DNA from: Saprospiraceae bacterium
Lineage (GTDB): Bacteria; Bacteroidota; Bacteroidia; Chitinophagales; Saprospiraceae
Length of the DNA stretch: 64,000 nucleotides
Assembly (NCBI GenBank): GCA_016714895.1
Contig: JADKBV010000011.1
Coordinates: 1,116,001 to 1,180,000 of the forward strand
Direction: 5' to 3'
Both the position numbers and the translations under genes were made by a program. This document shows, one piece after another, positions 37,955 through 46,957 of the stretch (position 1 is its first letter; each line of letters begins with the position of its first letter). Under the pieces are notes generated by a model. It searched no databases. It had not been told where the DNA came from and was given only the letters and a program-made list of their open reading frames with translations.

Positions 37955-40900
37955 TTATTCAACTTTAACGAGTTTTTGTACATGTATAACTTTTTCGCCG
38001 GAAAAAACTTTCAGAAAATATACACCTGAAGGCAGTGATTTGGTTTCCACTGAACCTGAACCACTTACTAATCGGGTATCTGATTTTTGTTGACCATTCA
38101 CATCGTAAAGAACTGCTTTTGAAACAATATCTGCAGATATTTCTCCTCTTATTGAGATGTTAATCAAATTGTGAAACGGATTTGGGCGTACTTCAACAAG
38201 TAAAGTTTTTGCAGTTCTTGGACCTGAATATTGTAAAAAATCCAAAGGTTTATAGAAAGTATTCGGAGGATAATTAGAGAAAGTCATTCCGTACAATTCC
38301 TTCAAAATATTTCTTGCTTTGTGTGTCGCAAGCCCATTATCGGTTTCACTGATGTCAATTAGTTGCTGTCTGAAAGAAGAAGGCATATTAACTTTGATAT
38401 TTCCTGCATAATAATAATCAAATAAAATACTTTCTACTTCTCTGTATTTCAACAATTGATTTTTATTATAAGGATCAGAAATATCATTAGTCGCAAATGC
38501 TTCCAAATAAATTTTTGCTTGAGCGAATTTACCTTCCGCTATAAAGGATTCATACACCTGATATATAGCTTCGGAATTGTCCTTTTTGCCAAGCTGCAAT
38601 CTAATTTTGTGATAATCAGGATCAGGTAAAGACAAATAATAATCCATACTGTTGCGGATCAGATGATGCATGTACAATTTTTTGGTTTCAATTTTTTGGT
38701 TCAACAAAACTCTTGCATCACCTACCTCATAACTTTGTTTGATTAAATTTTGATTTATGCTATCAAAACTATTGCTCTCATACACGATATATTTTACATA
38801 CATATCATTCAATACTCCTGGGTTGAGAACAAGGAGGTTAGCTATTTGATTTTCAGTATAATATTCGCTGTTTTCAAAAAGGGTGTGAAATACCTTTGGA
38901 GAAAGATTTGGAGAATTGTTTACTAATGAAGTCTCAACACCAATTGGATCGGTCACACTTTGAGAATTTATCAGATTTACAAGGTATGTTGTATTTCCAT
39001 TGTCCAATAATGAATTTACCTGATTGATTTCAGGTTGTATGTTAATATCATCGGACAGAGGAAAGTACGAAGCACCATAAGAAGTGCTTAAAAAAGATAC
39101 AAAATCCGTGTAGTCAGGTTCTTGAGGCAAGTTATAGTCGTCAAAGATACACGGATTGCAGGGGCCGCCACAATCTACCCAATATTCACCATTATTTTGA
39201 ATGCCATCAGAACAGTTGCCACCGCAGGAAGGACAACCGCCGCCACAATCTACACCGGTTTCTTCTCCGTTTTGAATGCCGTCAAAACATGTCGGTGCGC
39301 ATGGAGTACATGATCCGCCACAGTCAATGCCGGTTTCGTCACCATCCCACAATCCGTTACTACATGAATTGACAAAACATGGTCCGCAAGGTCCGCCACA
39401 ATCGATGCCAGTTTCGCCATTATTTTGTATACCGTCACTACAATAATCTGTGTTGCAAGGTGGACAATCCGCACCGCCACAATCGACTCCTGTCTCGTCG
39501 CCATTCATAACACCATCATTGCAATGATTAGTAAAACATGGGGGACAAGATCCTCCGCAATCTATGCCGGCTTCATTACCATCTAATTGTCCATTATAAC
39601 AGTGTGTAGGATAAATTGGAATAACGCCAGTTCCTCCTGAATGACTTTGACATGACATGAGACAAGAGCCACCACAATCAACTCCCGATTCGTTGCCATC
39701 CATAACACCATTAAAACAATGGTCAGGGTTTATAACGGGAGGAATCGGGTATGGCACACTACATTTGCTTGGTGTATTAGATATTCTTTCAATTCTATTG
39801 AATTTAGAAGCAAATGAACCTTGGATAGATACAGGCTCTTCCCTTGTACCTGAATTTTTAAAATTATAATTTAAAGGTTTATTTACATTATAAAGGATTT
39901 CTCTTGTTGGTCCTGAAAAAAGATTTCCAGCTACAAAATTTAAATCTCCTTGATTCTCCGCAATTTCTTTATACAAACCTAAGTCAAAAAATGCATTTCC
40001 CTGGACATTAAATTCGCTACATTCTATGTTTAGTCCTGGTTGGTTACTATAATTTTCGATGGACGAGCCAAAAGAACCTGTACTTAAGTGAAACTGATTT
40101 TTAAACAAGAGGTTGTTATTTGAGTTTGGAGCTGCATCATTATAATACAAATGATAAGCACCACCATAAAAATTATTGTTTCTAATAATATAATCTCCCA
40201 ATTTTGTAATATTTACTGGAACGTTTGTTCCTGTGATATAAATTGAATTATTCGAAATGGAAGTTGTGCCTGAGTTGCTTATCAAACCAATTAACCCTTG
40301 AAAATAAGAATTGTTATTGACATTAACATTTCTAAATAATGAATTATCTACATTTAAATGACTTTGTACATTACAATCATCTGAGATATTAACATTTACA
40401 TTTGATATTTCAATATTATCAAAGAATGTGGAACCTTTTGCGGTTAAAGTTCCACCAGAGTTTGATAAGTGAGACTCTCCTACAATCATTCCATTATTTA
40501 TATACAACTCAAAATGACCATTTTTTAAATCAAATGCTTTACCGGCGGTCAAAATTCTTGAATTTGAATTTATATGCAAATTTAGCCGTTTCTGATCAGA
40601 TTTTATCGCAGTGTTCTCAATTAATGAAATGCTTGAGTTGTTTTTCATGTTTATTCTAGTAAAGCCTTCAACATGAATTCCTCCCCAATCAATTGACGAT
40701 AATTCAGAACAAGTTTCTCTATCATCATATCTTTCAATATCCGAATTATCCAAATTTATTATTGCTCCGGCTTTGGTAATAATTTTAGCCCCATTAGCCA
40801 TGAAAATTTTACAATTAGAAATATCTAACTTAGATTCCACAATTAAATCTGTGCTAAAAATCATATCCTCATCAAAAATAGTTGGCGAATTTATTGTAAA

Positions 40901-41977
40901 ACCTTGCATTGCAATCAGACCATCTTCTAATGAGGAAATTGTCCATGGTTTATTCATATTAAAATATTTCATTAATGAAATTTGTCCTGAAGTAAATAGC
41001 CCGCCAAAAAAAGATGGGTGATAACTCATAATATTTTCAAACATTAAATATTGATTATTAGTTGTCATAGTTTCATACCCAGTATCACAAATATCTTTTT
41101 TATTCCAAAGATTACTAATTTTGGCTGGTGTAATATTGTAGTTAAACATATTTGAATTCCAATTAGTAATATTTGCAATATAGGGATCAACTGGAGTATC
41201 ACATATTAGGTCACCTTTAATCTTACAATTACAAGAGCATGATGTAGCATTTGGATCTATAACCTCGTTATCAAATTCTTCAAAAAGGTGAAATGTATGG
41301 TGAAGCCCAAGAGCGTGACCAATCTCATGAATTACAGTCTCGGTTGAACTTGTTGACCAAAATTTACCTTCACCTATGCCTTCATAAGCATTTCCGGTAA
41401 TTGAATTAATACCTTGATTTGTGATTATTCCGTACAAGCAATTTGGATAATTGTCAGAATTATCTGTAAAATCTAAAAATGTTGGTCTACTTCCTTCAAC
41501 ATCCCATAACTGAATAGTCAGTTTTATACCATATTGATTGAAAAAATCTCTAACTTCAGTTGCCAATCTTATAATTACATGTAATGGGGTATTAGGGTTG
41601 TCTAAAGAAAATTCCCAAACCATTCTGTAATGGGTTTCTCCTCCATTCCAAATAAGGTCATTACAATTGTCTGAATTTACACCAGGAGGATTAAGCCCTT
41701 GTATAAACTGTATCATGCTATTATATTCTTGCTGTGTTGTTACTGTTCCGCATTGTTCCTGAGCTATAGCATTCATTTGAGATAATAAAAATAAAAGCAA
41801 AATACATGATTTCAGCCAACTAAAGTAATTTAAATATTGGACATCCCATTTTTTTGATTGACTATTATTACGTTGACAGTTAACAGATTTTTCAACTTTT
41901 GCTGTGTTGCTGTGTTGCTGTGTTGCTGTGTTGAGGTGAAAATTCATCACCTCAAAATTACTCAATTTTTGTTTCAT
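37955..41977 (-). CDS. Large M43-like metalloprotease with Cys-rich repeats and T9SS tail
   Basis: Up to 1,340 aa. A signal peptide (WLKSCILLLFLLSQMNAIAQ) lies unusually far in, at about residues 54-73. A pappalysin/M43-type metzincin domain follows: HEIGHALGLHH (near 215-225), GDLICDTPVDP, and the Met-turn region NIMSYHPSFFG. Residues about 380-720 look like a parallel beta-helix rich in Asn. Next come seven ~22-residue units C.DG..NG.E.G.DCGG.C..C (39140-39725), an alpha-rich region, and a T9SS type A tail ending VQKLVKVE. Starts are possible at 41977, 41965 and 41947; all lie before an octanucleotide repeat. The protein is probably secreted and cleaves proteins. The long pre-signal extension is odd. 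Confidence 0.88.
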   Translation of the reverse strand: MKQKLSNFEVMNFHLNTATQQHSNTAKVEKSVNCQRNNSQSKKWDVQYLNYFSWLKSCILLLFLLSQMNAIAQEQCGTVTTQQEYNSMIQFIQGLNPPGVNSDNCNDLIWNGGETHYRMVWEFSLDNPNTPLHVIIRLATEVRDFFNQYGIKLTIQLWDVEGSRPTFLDFTDNSDNYPNCLYGIITNQGINSITGNAYEGIGEGKFWSTSSTETVIHEIGHALGLHHTFHLFEEFDNEVIDPNATSCSCNCKIKGDLICDTPVDPYIANITNWNSNMFNYNITPAKISNLWNKKDICDTGYETMTTNNQYLMFENIMSYHPSFFGGLFTSGQISLMKYFNMNKPWTISSLEDGLIAMQGFTINSPTIFDEDMIFSTDLIVESKLDISNCKIFMANGAKIITKAGAIINLDNSDIERYDDRETCSELSSIDWGGIHVEGFTRINMKNNSSISLIENTAIKSDQKRLNLHINSNSRILTAGKAFDLKNGHFELYINNGMIVGESHLSNSGGTLTAKGSTFFDNIEISNVNVNISDDCNVQSHLNVDNSLFRNVNVNNNSYFQGLIGLISNSGTTSISNNSIYITGTNVPVNITKLGDYIIRNNNFYGGAYHLYYNDAAPNSNNNLLFKNQFHLSTGSFGSSIENYSNQPGLNIECSEFNVQGNAFFDLGLYKEIAENQGDLNFVAGNLFSGPTREILYNVNKPLNYNFKNSGTREEPVSIQGSFASKFNRIERISNTPSKCSVPYPIPPVINPDHCFNGVMDGNESGVDCGGSCLMSCQSHSGGTGVIPIYPTHCYNGQLDGNEAGIDCGGSCPPCFTNHCNDGVMNGDETGVDCGGADCPPCNTDYCSDGIQNNGETGIDCGGPCGPCFVNSCSNGLWDGDETGIDCGGSCTPCAPTCFDGIQNGEETGVDCGGGCPSCGGNCSDGIQNNGEYWVDCGGPCNPCIFDDYNLPQEPDYTDFVSFLSTSYGASYFPLSDDINIQPEINQVNSLLDNGNTTYLVNLINSQSVTDPIGVETSLVNNSPNLSPKVFHTLFENSEYYTENQIANLLVLNPGVLNDMYVKYIVYESNSFDSINQNLIKQSYEVGDARVLLNQKIETKKLYMHHLIRNSMDYYLSLPDPDYHKIRLQLGKKDNSEAIYQVYESFIAEGKFAQAKIYLEAFATNDISDPYNKNQLLKYREVESILFDYYYAGNIKVNMPSSFRQQLIDISETDNGLATHKARNILKELYGMTFSNYPPNTFYKPLDFLQYSGPRTAKTLLVEVRPNPFHNLINISIRGEISADIVSKAVLYDVNGQQKSDTRLVSGSGSVETKSLPSGVYFLKVFSGEKVIHVQKLVKVE
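41901..41932. repeat. Octanucleotide tandem repeat in the protease N-terminus
   Basis: Four perfect copies of GCTGTGTT on the plus strand (AACACAGC on the coding strand). They lie between all plausible start codons and the signal peptide of the M43-like protease. Eight is not a multiple of three, so gain or loss of one unit shifts the frame. Confidence 0.9.
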
Positions 41978-42435
41978 AACAAAAGATTTTTTGATTTTTG
42001 CAGCTTTATGCCCCTAAACTTAAACATCCTTACATGAGTGCGCGCTCCTCATTATTTTTTCAAATTAAAAAAATTTATTTGTTTGTCAGGTCATCTTTCT
42101 ACAATCATCGGGTTAATAAATATAAATACATACAATTTTAAATTTAATTTTATTCAAAGATAGTGTATTGTTTTTTAACAAAACATATCATTAACATATC
42201 GAAAAAACATTGATATTCGCTTTTTTAAATATGATAAATGATGTATTCAGAAGAATATTCCTTCTGTTGTTTATTTATACAAAATATTATAACATAATGA
42301 TCAGTATAACTTGTTAAATACAAAATAAAATTCTGATTTATTTTTTAATATTAATTTTTCATTTTTTAATAAAATGTCTTCCCGGCGACAAGATAGCTCG
42401 GAGGGGAAAGCTCGTAGGTCGTAGGTTTCGGTTTT
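41978..42435. other. AT-rich upstream region of the protease gene
   Basis: Very AT-rich with no supported gene. It contains a GC-richer island near 42378-42425 with AGCT...AGCT symmetry (around the block CTCGGAGGGGAAAGCTCG). The 67-codon minus frame across it is judged spurious. Confidence 0.4.
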
Positions 42436-42790
42436 ATCACCCAAATAAATTTGGATGTCCAAGGTTTCATTACAAAAACCTACTTTCCTAATTCCTAATG
42501 TCAATTAAAAACTTTAAAAACCAAAAAATCAGAAAACCGATGCTCTTTTGAGTCTGTCATTGATCGCACGACCCAAACCCACCTCGGGAAGTCGTTCAGC
42601 ATAGATCACATCAAAGGGTAAAACATCGAGCTCCCTCATAAAGGCAAATAAATGATGTGCAGCTTCGTGATAATCTCCCTGCGGTGATAAAATGCGTTGT
42701 TTGGATAGGTCAAAACCCTCAAAAGGTGTTGAAAACCGAAGGAAACAAACGTTTTTTTCGCCAGTTTTGGATGCCCAGTCTGTTTCGTTT
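42436..42790. repeat. Direct repeat R2: tsaC/sua5 3' end and downstream DNA
   Basis: The intact-gene counterpart of 35856-36209. Its right part is the last ~87 codons of the sua5-type gene, its left part 93 bases beyond the stop. Recombination with R1 would remove about 6.58 kb carrying both T9SS protein genes and leave sua5 intact. Confidence 0.9.
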
Positions 42791-43485
42791 TCTAAAATAA
42801 ACAGTGGTTTTTTGGGTGCATAATGGACGGACAACATTCCCGGAGCATCGGGTTTGGAAGTAGAATGGGTTTTGACCAGAATTTCGTGGTCCACCCAAAC
42901 CTGGATGGATTCTACCTCGAGACCTCCTTTGCGGTAGACGGTGACTCTGCCATCTTCCATACCGACAATGGTGCTTTCCAAACCGACCTCACAAGGTCCC
43001 CCGTCGAGTATGTAGGGAATATGATCTCCTAACTGATCGGCAACATGTTTTGCTGTCGTCGGACTGATGTATCCGAAAGGATTGGCACTGGGTGCGGCGA
43101 GCGGAAAATCAAGGGAAACCAACAATTTTTTTGTCAACGGATGGGATGGAATCCTCACGGCAACCATCGGAGAACCGGAGGTCACCAAATCAGGGATAAT
43201 ATCTTTTTTGGGCAATAATAAGGTCAACGGTCCCGGCATAAATTTTTCTGCCAATACCTTCAACGTTTTGGGGATGTCCTCAACATATTGACAGATAGCC
43301 TCCAAAGATGAGACATGGATGATGAGCGGATCAAAGTGCGGGCGGTTTTTGACTTCAAAAATGGTCAGAACGGCATCTTCATCCAATGCATTGCCTGCCA
43401 GACCATATACAGTTTCTGTAGGAATGGCTACCACTTTACCCTCTTTAAGTAAGGTTGCCGCATGATGGATGTTTGTACCTGTCAA
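42529..43485 (-). CDS. L-threonylcarbamoyladenylate synthase (Sua5-type)
   Basis: A 318-aa enzyme that makes threonylcarbamoyl-AMP from Thr, bicarbonate and ATP for the t6A37 tRNA modification. The YrdC domain occupies residues 1-190: VVAIPTETVYGLAGNA, then FEVKNRPHFDPLIIHV, MPGPLTLLLPK, AVRIPSHPL, PLAAPSANPFGYISPTTA and GLESTIVGM. A Sua5 C-terminal domain follows (MLSVHYAPKKPLF...GLGRAINDRLKRASVF). This makes it the long Sua5/TsaC2 form. It is 52 bases downstream of mscL with a terminator between them. A truncated copy of its 3' end lies at 35948-36209. Confidence 0.95.
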   Translation of the reverse strand: MTGTNIHHAATLLKEGKVVAIPTETVYGLAGNALDEDAVLTIFEVKNRPHFDPLIIHVSSLEAICQYVEDIPKTLKVLAEKFMPGPLTLLLPKKDIIPDLVTSGSPMVAVRIPSHPLTKKLLVSLDFPLAAPSANPFGYISPTTAKHVADQLGDHIPYILDGGPCEVGLESTIVGMEDGRVTVYRKGGLEVESIQVWVDHEILVKTHSTSKPDAPGMLSVHYAPKKPLFILENETDWASKTGEKNVCFLRFSTPFEGFDLSKQRILSPQGDYHEAAHHLFAFMRELDVLPFDVIYAERLPEVGLGRAINDRLKRASVF

Positions 43486-43504
43486 AACAATTATTTGATG
43501 TTAT

Positions 43505-43530
43505 AAAAAAGGAGACTTTCGTCTCCTTTT
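43505..43530 (-). terminator. Intrinsic terminator downstream of mscL
   Basis: AAAGGAGAC (43508-43516) and GTCTCCTTT (43521-43529) form a 9-bp stem with a TTTC/GAAA tetraloop. The minus strand continues with T's. It separates mscL from the sua5 gene. Confidence 0.85.
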
Positions 43531-43537
43531 GTGTTTA

Positions 43538-43939
43538 TTACTTCTTCAATAAATCTCGGATCTGAGCCAAAAGTTCTTCCTGTGTGGGTCCTGCAGGTGG
43601 TGCCGGTGGTTCAGGTTTTTTGATGGTATTGATGGCTTTCACAACCCAAAACATAACCATAGCTATGATAAAAAAGTTGATAAATGAACTGATCAAAGTA
43701 CCATATTGGATGGCGGCTTCTGGTTTTACGACGGCACCTGCGGCATCCAATTCAGCAGGAGATAAAACAATTTTTAAGCCACTCATATCTCCGACCTGAA
43801 AAATCTGGCTTACCAACGGCATAATAATCCCATCGACAAAAGCACTGGTGATGGAGCCGAAAGCAGTCGCCATGACCAAACCAATGGCAATGTCAAAAAG
43901 GTTTCCCTTCAGTGCAAAATCTTTAAATTCTTTAAGCAT
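43538..43939 (-). CDS. mscL: Large-conductance mechanosensitive channel
   Basis: A 133-aa MscL protein, which releases solutes under hypo-osmotic stress as a homopentamer. The N-terminal block LKEFKDFALKGNLFDIAIGLVMATAFGSITSAFVDGIIMPLV is diagnostic (first helix plus pore helix; written here in parts: LKEFKDFALKGN, DIAIGLVMATAFG, FVDGIIMPLV). The second helix is near residues 80-101, followed by a Pro-rich linker (KKPEPPAPPAGP) and the C-terminal helix TQEELLAQIRDLL. The length is typical. Confidence 0.96.
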   Translation of the reverse strand: MLKEFKDFALKGNLFDIAIGLVMATAFGSITSAFVDGIIMPLVSQIFQVGDMSGLKIVLSPAELDAAGAVVKPEAAIQYGTLISSFINFFIIAMVMFWVVKAINTIKKPEPPAPPAGPTQEELLAQIRDLLKK

Positions 43940-44210
43940 GTTTGTTTTGATTTAAAAAGTTAAAAAAGTTTCCAATTTTTGGATATAAACAAAAGATTCA
44001 AAAAAATATCATCTGTTTTATATCCAAAAAAATATCTGATGTATCGCATCAGCATATTTTCAAACGAAAGTACATCTAATTTAGAAACTTGTGATATTTT
44101 TTATGATTTTTTTTTGGTAGACAAGCGGTCTTGTTTTTTGGTTGTCTTTGTTTGAAAAAGTAAAAATCATTAAAAAAATTTACCTGTAAACGTAGATGTC
44201 GCAATATGTA
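43940..44210. other. Upstream region of mscL with inverted repeats
   Basis: There is no gene. A 13-bp perfect inverted repeat, TTTTGGATATAAA (43977-43989) with TTTATATCCAAAA (44017-44029), lies 38 bases upstream of the mscL start. Next to it is CTGATG-TATCG-CATCAG (44036-44052). These could be regulatory for mscL; no regulator is identifiable. Confidence 0.5.
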
Positions 44211-44215
44211 ATAAC

Positions 44216-44325
44216 GACAACCCGGAAAGCGATAGGGATAGCAGCGAACACGACCTGTTCCGTCATCCCAAAATGACGGAACAGGGAAGTAAAGCGGATA
44301 GCCCGACCGAAGGGATCGCCCAAAA
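44216..44325. repeat. REP-like palindromic element
   Basis: A GC-rich island in AT-rich surroundings. Its core is a perfect 12-bp stem, CTGTTCCGTCAT (44255-44266) with ATGACGGAACAG (44273-44284), around the loop CCCAAA. It is flanked by GCGATAGGGATAGC on one side and GCGGATAGCCCGACCGAAGG on the other, which can partly pair (GCGAT with ATCGC). This resembles interspersed palindromic units of Bacteroidota genomes and may double as an aconitase terminator. Family membership is an inference. Confidence 0.65.
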
Positions 44326-44354
44326 AATAAAAATACTTTTTTACACCAAACAAT

Positions 44355-46622
44355 CTACTTATTCAGTTCTGCGCGAATCTGGTTCAGGGCACTTCCCCAT
44401 CTTACCCAGTCGATTTGTGCCTGATTGTAGGTATGGTTGACCATAAATCTTTCTTCTGTCCCGTCCGTGTGGTTGAGCAGGATGGTCAGAGGTTCTCCCG
44501 GCTTCATGGTATCAAAACCAAGGATTGAAATGGTATCATCCTGTCTGATTTTGTCATAATCTGCCGGATTGGCAAAGGTCAGTGCCAACATACCTTGTTT
44601 TTTGAGATTGGTCTCGTGGATTCTGGCAAAAGATTTGACAACGACAGCTTTTACACCCAAAAACCGCGGCTGCATAGCTGCATGTTCTCTTGAAGAACCT
44701 TCACCATAATTTTCCTCACCAAATACGATAGTACCGATTCCTTTGGCCTGATAAGCTCTTGCAGAATCAGGAACTGCCAAATAGGTATTTTCGGTCAGGT
44801 TGAGCACTTTATTGGTTTCATCATTGTATGCATTGACTGCACCGATGAGGGTATTGTTGGCGATATTAGCAAGATGACCTCTGTACGTCAGCCATGGACC
44901 TGCCATAGAGATGTGGTCAGTGGTACATTTGCCTTTTGCTTTGATGAGGAGTTTCATATTCAACACCTGATCATTGGTGATCGGAGCAAACGGATCGAGC
45001 AACTGCAATCTGTCAGACTGCGGGTGAACTTTGACCACAACGCCGCTGCCGTCTTCTGCCGGAGCAATAAATCCTGCATCTTCCACGTCAAATCCTCTTG
45101 GAGGCAATTCGAATCCCGTAGGTTCGTCGAGCATTACTTCTTCTCCGTTTTTATTGATGAGTTTGTCTGTCATCGGATTGAAGTCGAGGCGGCCTGCCAT
45201 CGCAATAGCGGTGACAATCTCGGGAGAAGCCACAAAAGCATGGGTATTCGGGTTGCCGTCCGCTCTTTTTGAAAAGTTTCTGTTGAAAGAGTGGATGATG
45301 GTATTTTTTTCTTTTTTGTCTGCTCCGGCTCTGTCCCACTGACCAATACAAGGACCGCAGGCATTGGCAAAAACAGAAGCGCCGATTTGTTCGAAAATAT
45401 CGATAAAACCATCTCTTTCGATGGTGTATCTCACTTGTTCGGAACCCGGAGTGATGGTAAATTCCGATACTACTTTAATATTTTTATCTATCGCCTGTTT
45501 GGCTAAGGAAGCAGCTCTGGATATGTCTTCATAAGAAGAGTTTGTACAGGAGCCTATGAGACCTACCTTCACTTCTACCGGCCAGTCTTTGCCTTTGAGG
45601 ACTTCTTTCATTTGGGAGACCGGGGTAGCCAGATCCGGCGTAAACGGACCGTTGATGTGTGGCTCCAGAGTCGAAAGGTTGATTTCGATGACCTGATCAA
45701 AATATTTTTCAGGTTGTGCATAACAGTCAGCATCTGCTGTCAGGTAAGGTGCGATTTTATCAGCGAGTTCGGCGACTTCAACTCTTCCTGTAGAACGAAG
45801 GTATCTGGACATAGACTCATCATAACCGAAGGTAGAAGTGGTAGCACCGATTTCAGCACCCATATTACAAATGGTACCTTTTCCGGTACACGACATAGCG
45901 GTGGCTCCTTCGCCAAAGTATTCGACGATGGCTCCTGTCCCTCCTTTTACGGTAAGAATGCCCGCCACTTTGAGGATGACATCTTTGGGAGAAGTCCAGC
46001 CGGAGAGTTTTCCGGTGAGTTTGACACCGATAAGTTTCGGCATTTTTAATTCCCATGCCATACCGGCCATAACGTCGACAGCATCCGCACCACCAACACC
46101 GATGGCCACCATACCGAGACCACCTGCATTCACGGTATGTGAATCCGTACCGATCATCATTCCACCCGGGAAAGCGTAATTTTCGAGAACAACCTGATGG
46201 ATGATACCTGCGCCTGGTTTCCAGAAACCGATACCGTATTTATTTGAAATGGATTGAAGAAAATCAAATACTTCAGAGTTGGTATCGAGAGAACCTTTGA
46301 GATCCACATCACCATTAACCTTTGCCTGAATCAGGTGGTCACAATGAACGGTAGAGGGTACGGCTACTTTGGTCCTTCCTGCGGTCATAAACTGGAGGAG
46401 TGCCATTTGTGCTGTTGCATCCTGCATGGCTACTCTGTCCGGTGCAAAAAAGACATAGTCTTTACCTCTTTTATAATCCTGCAGCGGGCTGTCGGGATGA
46501 AGGTGAGCGTAAAGGATTTTTTCTGACAAAGTCAGTGGTCTTCCGAAGGACGATTTGGCTACATCCACTCTGGAAGCAAAGTTGTCGTACAAGGTACGGA
46601 TCATATCGATATCAAATGCCAT
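44355..46622 (-). CDS. Aconitate hydratase
   Basis: A 755-aa TCA-cycle enzyme interconverting citrate and isocitrate with a [4Fe-4S] cluster. Cluster ligands are visible in IGSCTNSSYED (near residue 357) and ANACGPCIGQW (near 420-423). Substrate-binding blocks include IGTDSHTVNAGGLGM and the C-terminal GEGSSREHAAMQPRFLG. The size and sequence style match the mitochondrial-type aconitase used by Bacteroidota. The start was set at the ATG at 46622 (MAFDIDMIRTLY), which matches the family; the upstream GTG/ATG-type extension of 8 residues has no family support. It is a single gene with a consensus promoter just upstream. Confidence 0.96.
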   Translation of the reverse strand: MAFDIDMIRTLYDNFASRVDVAKSSFGRPLTLSEKILYAHLHPDSPLQDYKRGKDYVFFAPDRVAMQDATAQMALLQFMTAGRTKVAVPSTVHCDHLIQAKVNGDVDLKGSLDTNSEVFDFLQSISNKYGIGFWKPGAGIIHQVVLENYAFPGGMMIGTDSHTVNAGGLGMVAIGVGGADAVDVMAGMAWELKMPKLIGVKLTGKLSGWTSPKDVILKVAGILTVKGGTGAIVEYFGEGATAMSCTGKGTICNMGAEIGATTSTFGYDESMSRYLRSTGRVEVAELADKIAPYLTADADCYAQPEKYFDQVIEINLSTLEPHINGPFTPDLATPVSQMKEVLKGKDWPVEVKVGLIGSCTNSSYEDISRAASLAKQAIDKNIKVVSEFTITPGSEQVRYTIERDGFIDIFEQIGASVFANACGPCIGQWDRAGADKKEKNTIIHSFNRNFSKRADGNPNTHAFVASPEIVTAIAMAGRLDFNPMTDKLINKNGEEVMLDEPTGFELPPRGFDVEDAGFIAPAEDGSGVVVKVHPQSDRLQLLDPFAPITNDQVLNMKLLIKAKGKCTTDHISMAGPWLTYRGHLANIANNTLIGAVNAYNDETNKVLNLTENTYLAVPDSARAYQAKGIGTIVFGEENYGEGSSREHAAMQPRFLGVKAVVVKSFARIHETNLKKQGMLALTFANPADYDKIRQDDTISILGFDTMKPGEPLTILLNHTDGTEERFMVNHTYNQAQIDWVRWGSALNQIRAELNK

Positions 46623-46643
46623 AGATATTTCTTTATTTTTGCG

Positions 46644-46675
46644 CAAAATTACGGTTTACAATAGAAATATTACAA
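46644..46675 (-). promoter_or_regulatory. Promoter of the aconitase gene
   Basis: On the minus strand, TTG (46673-46675), a 21-base spacer and TAATTTTG (46644-46651) match the Bacteroidota housekeeping promoter. The ATG follows after about 21 bases. Confidence 0.6.
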
Positions 46676-46957
46676 CAGAAAGCTGGTTTTGTTGCGGAGT
46701 ATGGACATGATTTTTTGCTGGATATGGATTAAGAAAGAGAAATCTGACCTTATGATCGGTTGCCCGGGTCTACCATTCTGATTTATGTTTGTCCTATCAG
46801 GTTTATTCTTTTTGAGTAGCTATTCACCAATGGAAGTCACATTTATAGTTACTTTTGTTGTTGGAAAAAGTGGTGCAGACAATCCTGAGGGTGCTGTTTA
46901 TAGGAAAAGAATTTGTTATGGTTTTAAGGTTCAGGTATTTGGGAAATAAAGCCTACA
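46676..46957. other. Intergenic DNA with a weak 54-codon frame
   Basis: No convincing gene. A plus-strand frame at 46785-46949 starts MFVLSGLFFLSSYSP and runs 54 codons; the hydrophobic start could be a signal peptide, but there is no promoter, terminator or family match visible. I leave it uncalled. Confidence 0.3.

Noticed and set aside
41901..41932. CRISPR-like array
   Set aside because: It is a perfect contiguous 8-bp tandem repeat with no spacers. No CRISPR array or cas gene was seen in the window.
36210..42435. Complete integrative element between the sua5 repeats
   Set aside because: The segment has no integrase, excisionase or tRNA-type attachment core. Only the direct repeats support mobility, so it is reported as a finding rather than called as an element.
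42301..42504. 67-codon minus-strand frame downstream of sua5
   Set aside because: It spans AT-rich DNA and part of the direct repeat, with no start context or family; the duplicate copy of the region does not support it.
46785..46949. 54-codon plus-strand frame with a signal-like start
   Set aside because: No promoter or terminator, convergent with a real gene, and no recognisable features; noted only in the intergenic entry.
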